Assembly: GCF_020536995.1 (NCBI RefSeq)
Contig: NC_068366.1
Coordinates: 16,211,522-16,275,521, forward strand
Length of the DNA stretch: 64,000 bases
Source: Dreissena polymorpha
Taxonomy: Eukaryota > Mollusca > Bivalvia > Myida > Dreissenidae
Reading direction: 5' to 3'
Under the pieces are notes generated by a model. That model saw only the letters and a list, made by a program, of their open reading frames with translations. It ran no database searches and was not told the origin of the DNA. The stretch's first letter is position 1. Each line of letters starts with the position of its first letter. A program made the translations under genes and the position numbers. Shown piece by piece: positions 57,720 through 64,000 of this stretch.

Positions 57720-60140
57720 GCTTCACAACAAATATTTGAATAAAGAGAATTAAAAAACTGGGAAAATAACAGGCCACAAAGAAATCGTGTAACCAAAATA
57801 CAACGTAAATCTTTAAATAACTACTTCATTGAAAGGTTTACAGGGGGATGCAAATCTCAGGATTTCTGGAAAACTGTCAAACCTTTTTAAACCAACAAAG
57901 GTAGTAATATCAATAAAGACACTTTTCTAAACGAAACTGACAGGCTTATTACAAATCATAAACAAGTCGCAGATATATTTAATAACTTTTTTGTAAACGC
58001 GGCACAAAACATAGGAAATGAATCCCTAACAGCTGATGAAAATGACTCTAGCATATCTATGATATCCTCAAATATCAAACCTAATCAATGTTTTACTTTC
58101 AACCCTGTCAGCGAAGATTTTGTAGGGAAGCGAATTCAAAAACTAAACACTAAAAAGGCGGTAGGCATTGATGGTATATCTAGTAAACTGCTGAAGGCAG
58201 CTCCACCTGTTCTGACAGGTCCTTTAACCGTCATTATAAACTCTAGTATAAGTTATTTAACATTCTCAGATAAACTCAAAATAGCTCAAGTAAAACCATT
58301 AAATAAAAAATAGAAATTTAGATAAAGCAAAGTACAGACCAGTTAGTATTTTTCCCACACTGTCAAAAATCTTCGAACGATCCATAAATGAACAATTAAC
58401 AACATATTTTAACAATTATTTTAACCCTTTTTTATCTGCTTTTAGGAAAGGCTATGGTTGCCAAACGGTACTTTTAAAAACAATAGAAAATTGGAAAAAA
58501 TCCTTGGATGAAAATTAATTTGTTGCTGCAATTTTAATGGACCTATCTAAAGCATTCTCCCTCACGACTTGATACTGTTAAAACTTAAAGCATGTGATAT
58601 GACCGAACACTCGACTGATTTTTTGAAAAGTTAGCTCTCGCATAGAAAACAGTGCGTCCGTATGACAAATTTCAATAGTCAGTTTTCACATCTATACAAA
58701 GGAGTTCCTCAAGGATCTATTCTTGGGCCGGTTTTATTTAACATTTTTATAAACGACATTTTTTTATTTTATTTCAAATAGCAGCTTGTATAACTATGCT
58801 GACGACAATACCCTTTCATATTCATGACATCATTTAACAGACGTTGTTAATGCTGTTTAAGAAGATAGCAAAACATGTATACCTTGGTTTTCAAACAATA
58901 AAATGCAAGCCAACCCAGATACATTTCAATGTATTGCCATTGGAAAAAAAATCTAGAGAACAAGCTATATCATTCAATCTTGGAAATAATCATACTATCA
59001 TTTGTGATGACGAAGTAAAGTTATAAAGGGTCACAATTGACTGAAATTTAATAGTCATATACCTTACATATGTAAACAAAGTCTCAAGGCAATTAAATGT
59101 TTTGAAAAGAATTGGAAAACACCTTTGTAAGTTAGGTAAACTTTACATTTACCATTCTTTTATCCTATCGAGTTTTAACTATTGTCCTGTAGTATGGCAT
59201 TACTGTGGATAATTAAATACAAAGAAAATGAAAACAATCAAGAAAGAGCATTAAGATTCGTTTATGACGATTATGTTTCAATTAATGACGATTTATTGAA
59301 AAAGTCAAATTTGCCTTCATTGAAAATTAGGAGACTAAGATCAATTATTTGGAAACGTGTAAAATAGTCAATTATGATCAAACTCACATTTATCTTGATG
59401 ACCTTGTTAATCTTAAATATAATTCATATTCCTTTAGATACACCAGAACTGCTGAAATCCCCCAAGTAAGAACATCAAGATACGGCGTTAACTCTTTCCG
59501 TTTCGGGGCTGCCAATCTATGGAACTCTGCCCCAACATTTCATGGACCAGGTAGTTACATTTCAATCAGTTCTCCAGTTTGGTTAGCTCATGGGACGGTG
59601 AGAGCTGTCGCTGTTCCTATTGCATGGATCCAACATAGTTGCTAAAATTGGCTTTTGTTGCTTGCTTGCCTTATGTTTCATGCACACTGTGATATATGTT
59701 TTTTTTCATGCAACGAAACTGATTATTAAATATGTAAGATGCTAAAATTGGCTTTTTGTTGCTTGCTTGTTTTATGTTTCATGCACACTGTGATAATATG
59801 CTTTTCCTCATGCAACGAAACTGATTATTAAATATGTAAGTTAAATCATTATTAAGTAAAATATACTTTGATCATATTTTTCTAAATTCTATTCTCTTAA
59901 TTAGTAATTATGTTTTCCTTTTATATCTTATTTTCTTTTATTTAAACACTCATGGCTTTTAAAACTACATAATAATCTCTTCGTCTCTTTTGTTATGCGT
60001 TATCAGTTTTTACTTTTGTGTGACAGCTTCTTGTTTCTACTAGAATATGTAGTATTTTATATGTGTATATATTTTTATATAGTTATTAAGTTTTTATCAT
60101 GTGGTTTGTTAATAAACTGAATATGCCTGGTACTATAACA
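57720..60140 (+). mobile_element. CR1/Jockey-like LINE, ORF2 reverse-transcriptase half and 3' UTR, decayed
   Basis: Pieces in order: NNYFIERFTGGCKSQDFWK, a ladder from FNNFFVNAAQNIGNES to NTKKAVGIDGISSKLLKAA, QVKPLNKK, AKYRPVSIFPTLSKIFER, FLSAFRKGYGCQTVLL, LMDLSKAF, KGVPQGSILGPVLFN, then NYADDNTLSYS with the catalytic YADD (58795-58806). The C-terminal part has SSFNYCPVVW and SRYGVNSFRFGAANLWNS. Several stops and frame changes (for example after PLNKK at 58311 and near 58520) show it is dead. Start and endonuclease are missing, as in usual 5' truncation. Two 110-bp direct repeats ('gctaaaattggctttt', 'catgcaacgaaactgattat') lie in the 3' UTR at 59640-59840. Confidence 0.82.
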
Positions 60141-60640
60141 AGAAAAAAATGAATTTTATTTACAGTTGTATATATGCCCTGTACAGAACCATATTACCTT
60201 CGAATGTGTCGATCAATAGCTAATGTTGTACTGTTATTATTGTAAACCGACTTTAAATAAGTTAGTATTTCGTATCTTGTATATAAAAAGTAAGTGTAAA
60301 TGCATGATCGTGTCAAATTTATTAACTATCTCGACTTAAAAAATATGTGTACAAAACGAGAGCGCAAATATGTCAAAATACTTCACACTATGATAGCTAC
60401 ACCATAACAAATGAAAAATAACGTTTGTTAATACATACTTACATGGGTTAAATCTGCTTTTCATATACGCATAACGGGTCAAAATAGACCCTTCTTGAGC
60501 CGGCTCTTTCATAATTTGAGCCAGCAACAAGCAGTCGTTAGCGCTAAAGTTTGCCAATCGCTTCTTATTGTTATCTATGTCGGCCACGTTTGTTGATTTA
60601 AGCACATCCGGAATTATTTATCGTCTGCCAATAAAGACAT
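60141..60640. other. 5' flank of the endonuclease-like ORF
   Basis: AT-rich; no repeat or gene recognised. Confidence 0.35.
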
Positions 60641-60645
60641 AATGG

Positions 60646-61011
60646 ATGCTTATAAGCAGGCTGGTTTGGAAAAAAATATATGGAAGATGCCATTTGGACC
60701 CAGTTAAAGGGTGTATTATGTGGGATGGGTGCTCCAGTGGACATAGGGGTGTTAGATATGGGAAAATAAAAGCAAAATGTCCACACGAGCTCCCATCCAA
60801 GACCCACTATGTACATCGCATAGTTTTTCAGTTTCACTTTTGCATTAATTTGGATCCCTCTCAGCATGTATCTCATTTATGTCATAAAACCTTGTGTTGC
60901 AGTCCCTATCATTTAGTTTTAGAACCGGTTTCGGTAAAAAATGCTCGCAAAGTTTGCGCCCAAATCGGCAGATGCACAGGGCATGTTGACCACCCTGCCT
61001 GCCTTGTTTAA
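60646..61011 (+). CDS. I-PpoI-like His-Me finger endonuclease homologue
   Basis: Intact 121-codon ORF. The C-terminal half resembles the zinc-binding region of I-PpoI, the slime-mould homing endonuclease: HVSHLCHKTLCCSPYHL against the enzyme's LSHLCHNTRCHNPLHL. His77 aligns with the catalytic His98, and Cys79, Cys84 and His89 with zinc ligands Cys100, Cys105 and His110. Asn99 lies near the metal-binding Asn119 position. Cys104, Cys110, His113 and Cys119 could form the second zinc site, with slightly longer loops. Upstream, Cys23, a Gly-rich GHRGVRYGK and VHRIVFQFHF fit the family's beta-strand layout. The length (121 against 163) is shorter at the N-terminus. Overlapping ATG at 60642 is in another frame. 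Similar genes are annotated in cnidarians and molluscs, so this may be a multicopy animal family rather than a recent arrival. No intron or rDNA context is seen. Confidence 0.72.
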   Translation: MLISRLVWKKIYGRCHLDPVKGCIMWDGCSSGHRGVRYGKIKAKCPHELPSKTHYVHRIVFQFHFCINLDPSQHVSHLCHKTLCCSPYHLVLEPVSVKNARKVCAQIGRCTGHVDHPACLV

Positions 61012-61880
61012 AAGTTAGCCATTTTCTTTCTTTGCAAACGAAACTAATCCTATTTACCACCAGTTGTTTTTGTGATCATACAAAATTGGCCTAAAAAAGC
61101 TTTTTGCTATTTATTGATGCATAAAAACACAAGGGAGCAAATGACAACATAAGTAACTCGTCGGCATGTTAAATAAAATGTCGGATGTTATAATTACTTA
61201 TATATGTGGCCGACGTTTTACATTATTACGTAATTGTGGTCTCGTTACTGTCCGACACCTCTCATACCATGTACAGTGTCAGTGAGACCTTTATTGTAAT
61301 GCAAACGTTCATGTAAATGGTAACGGCGCTGTCGTGCCGCATACCAAATAATTTTGCGTTTTTGGATAACAGTCTTGTTTGGCTTTTTTGATATGGCATC
61401 GGTCTTTCGTATTTGACGTATGATTGAAGAACCTTTTGTAAGAGTTGTCCCCAGTGATTTGGTTTTTATCGGTTTTGTTCCGGACTGGTTCGTACCAAAA
61501 GTTCAAAAATAGTAAAATCAACAGTTTTTAAAACGATTTTAAACCATGAATGTACAAATAAAATAAATTATTTTAATTTTTTTTTTATATATATTTTTTT
61601 TTCAGATTAAAAATGTGCAGTTTTGTTATTTAAATAAGGAAGAAGCAAAGACAATAAATATTTTCATTTGTAATTGAATCACGATTTTATGTAAAACAAG
61701 CCATAAACAAACCTTATACTAGTAAATTAAAACTAATCTCAAGTCACAAATCAATCAATTCATTGAATAACATACACCCTTAAATAAACAATAAATATAA
61801 CTCAAAAAGACTGTAAACAGATGCTGTGTTGATAATGAAAATGGTATATAATATTTCTATATCTGATATGAACACTATGA
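61012..61880. other. intergenic DNA
   Basis: No gene recognised; a poly-A/T-rich stretch at 61550-61605. Small frames here have no known domain. Confidence 0.35.
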
Positions 61881-61889
61881 TATATGTAA

Positions 61890-62172
61890 AACAAGAGCAG
61901 CGCATAACGGGTGCCACGCTCGGCTGCGAAAGCTTGTCAGATTTTTTTTTAGAGGTCACAGTGACCTTGACCTTTGACCTAGGGACCCAAAAATGGGTGT
62001 GGCGTGTAGAGCTCATCAAGGTGCATTTACATATGAAGTTTCAAAGTTGTAGGTGGAAGCACTTTGATTTTAGATCAAAATGTCAAGGTTTTAGCATGAC
62101 GCCGGCAGACGACACGAAGAGCTGGCTATGACAAAACCTCAGGTACTGTCCGAAAACAGCCGAGCTTATAAT
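61890..62172 (+). repeat. dispersed repeat with TGACC motif
   Basis: 'acaagagcagcgcataacgg', a T run, 'acagtgaccttgacctttga', 'catatgaagtttcaaagttg' and 'catgacgccggcagacgac' are phrases of a mollusc dispersed repeat. Overlapping frames are shadows. Confidence 0.6.
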
Positions 62173-62427
62173 GTAATCAAACACCTCAAAATATAAAAAG
62201 CAGATTCACAAAAAATGTTTTTAAGACAGACAATAGATTACGACAAAATACAGAACCAGTTTGCAATCAACACAGTGGTTGATTCACATTTAAACAATCC
62301 ATTATTTGAAAAGCTGCATATACCATAAAAACATACATAAAAAAACTTAACTCTCAAAACAAGTCGGCGAAAAGGAGCTTCTATGAGCTTACTTCTCTTT
62401 TTTTGTTTACATCTTATAAATGAATTA

Positions 62428-62778
62428 AAGCCTCGCTCTGAGAAAACAGGGCTTAATGCATTGGCGTTAACTCTTTAAGTGCTGGAACCAAATTTTAAAG
62501 GCCTTTGCAAACAGTTTGGATCCAGATGAGACGCCACAGAACGTGGTGTCTCATCAGGATCCAAACTGTTTGCTATTCTGATTGTATTCTTTGAAAAAAA
62601 TCGAAGAAAATGATAATTTTATAAATTCAGCAGACAACATTTTAGCAGAAGACAAATTTCCCAGCATGCAAAGGGTTAAGTGATGTCCCAGATTAGTTTG
62701 TGGGGACTGCACTTGCTAATCAGGGAAAACATTTTAAGTGTATGTATTAAGCCCTAATTGTTCAGAGCAAGGTTTATT
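62428..62778. mobile_element. family C element split by family A copy A4
   Basis: The family C left end ('gcctcgctctgagaaaacag', 'ttaatgcattggcg') stops at 62466 and resumes at 62680 ('gtgatgtcccagattagttt', 'aagccctaattgttcagagc'). The 213-bp family A element between is flanked by TTAA on both sides. Confidence 0.88.
62467..62679. mobile_element. family A TTAA miniature element, copy A4
   Basis: TTAACTCTTTAAGTGCTGG to CATGCAAAGGGTTAA, in the orientation of A1 and A2, inserted in a family C element. The TTAA on both sides is the target duplication. Confidence 0.92.
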
Positions 62779-63059
62779 ACAATTATGAGAAAGGCGTGCA
62801 ATAATGGCTAAGATAAGTGATACATAGTGTTTAACAAATTTTGCATTCATAAAAACAAATTAATATAATAACCTTTAAGGTCAGGTTTGTTGAGCCCTTT
62901 ATATCTTTACATTTTGACATTAGAATAGTATTGAACAGCATTCTTTTCTGAGTTTTCATGATATAAGGATTCTATATTTAATTTACATGAACAAGATTTA
63001 GTAGAATGCATTTCTATCATAAAATATCAAATATTTTTTATAGCGCAGTTATTTGTTTT

Positions 63060-63900
63060 TTATTGAAAAAAACTCTCCACCAAGGGAGGGTAAATATGTC
63101 TACTAATTTACCTTCAAACATTATATCATCACATCATCTTGATCCACACTCAAGATATTGAGACGAAAACAGATAAATTATTTTGAGTAACTATGACCTT
63201 TTTGTACTCGACCAAAATGCACCCCCAAGCTAGGTCTGCATGAAAGCTACAAAAACACAACACTTCAGAACAACAACCACATAAAAACTCAAGCTGTTGA
63301 CCTGAAACACTCTTTTTTATAAATACATTTACCTTGATCCAGATTGAATTCCAAGCCAGGTATACATATAACCACCAATATACACAAATTAAGCACTAAG
63401 TATATGAGTAGAAATATTTATTTTGTAAGAAACAATGACTTTGACCTTTCAGGACTTGCCTCTAGTGAACACCCATGCTTAGTCTGTATTCAAGCAACCT
63501 GCATATAAAATGTCAGTGCAATACCTCTAGCTCAGCATATGACACTTTAAACAATATTTTTAGCAACAGTGACCTTGACCTTTACCAGACAAGCCGGAAA
63601 ATACTATTTAAAGCTAAGTCTCCATTACAGTTAATCAAGATGGGTCAATGCAGAATTAATTTATAGAAAGGAAACCACCTGTTTGCCGTGTTGCTATTTT
63701 TAGAAGCAGTGACCTTGACCTTTACCTGACTGACACCAAAAGCAATCCCAAGCTCGATCTTTACTTAAGCTACCTCACACAAAATTTCAGTGAAATATCT
63801 TCATCTAAACTCAAGTTATTGATCGGATACTGTTTTGCTATTAAAGTAACAGTGACCTTGACCTTCCAACAAGCCCTAAATACAATCCCAATATACACTA
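63060..63900. repeat. degenerate tandem array, about 140-bp unit
   Basis: About five diverged units with 'cagtgaccttgacctttac', 'cctagctcagcatatgac'-like stretches and 'cccaagct'. Related in theme, not clearly in sequence, to the array at 54.4 kb. Confidence 0.65.
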
Positions 63901-64000
63901 TATGTACTTAGAACTTCATTCTTATCTTTTATTTAATCTGGGCTTAATTATTCACTAATGTGTGTTTTTCTATCAATAGATTTGTATATGTATTCATATC

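Overview
The window looks like nuclear DNA of a bivalve mollusc. Dreissena (zebra or quagga mussel) is my best guess, because the short palindromic repeats ending in TTAA and the arrays of 'gaccttgacctttgacc' are of a kind I associate with that genus; no database was searched. It is AT-rich, intron-rich and mostly non-coding. Real host coding sequence is a small part of it; the rest is transposable-element debris, miniature elements and tandem arrays.

Layout. 1-17.2 kb: two beta-1,4-galactosyltransferase genes in tandem on the + strand. The first shows only its last two exons (2440-2535, 4219-5260) and ends in a very long glutamine-rich tail. The second appears complete: six exons, 11941-17097, 355 residues, all catalytic motifs present, and a GC-AG last intron. 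Miniature elements sit in most of their introns. 17-23 kb: a 50-bp minisatellite (about 24 units) and a degenerate array of about 21-22 bp. 24-25.1 kb: a broken integrase-core fossil. 27 kb: the 3' end of a LINE. 29.4-32.3 kb (minus strand): a three-exon gene with two BIR (IAP-type) domains, in which the 5' part of the last exon, with its splice acceptor, has been amplified into ten 58-bp units. 33.4 kb: a HIRAN-like 3' exon. 36.5-38.8 kb: a tRNA-derived SINE, a lone RecQ-helicase exon and the 5' part of a LINE. 39.6-42.3 kb: a large inverted repeat with arms of about 0.83 kb. 44.0-46.8 kb: an element with 510-bp terminal inverted repeats and a 6-bp target duplication. 50.3-53.5 kb: decayed pogo-type and Harbinger-type transposases. 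53.9-57.5 kb: mollusc repeat arrays. 57.7-60.1 kb: the reverse-transcriptase half of a CR1/Jockey-like LINE. 60.6-61.0 kb: an intact ORF resembling the His-Me finger homing endonuclease I-PpoI. 61.9-63.9 kb: more repeats, including one miniature element inserted in another.

The two galactosyltransferases are Golgi glycan-building enzymes and are almost certainly a tandem duplication. The BIR gene belongs to the apoptosis-inhibitor family, which is expanded in bivalves. No operon-like logic links the genes. The most unusual items are the BIR exon with ten tandem acceptor-bearing units and a UGA exactly at its fourth zinc-ligand position, the I-PpoI-like ORF, the galactosyltransferase with a glutamine-rich tail, and the hairpin core shared by two otherwise different TTAA element families. 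Everything is read by eye; splice sites are predictions.
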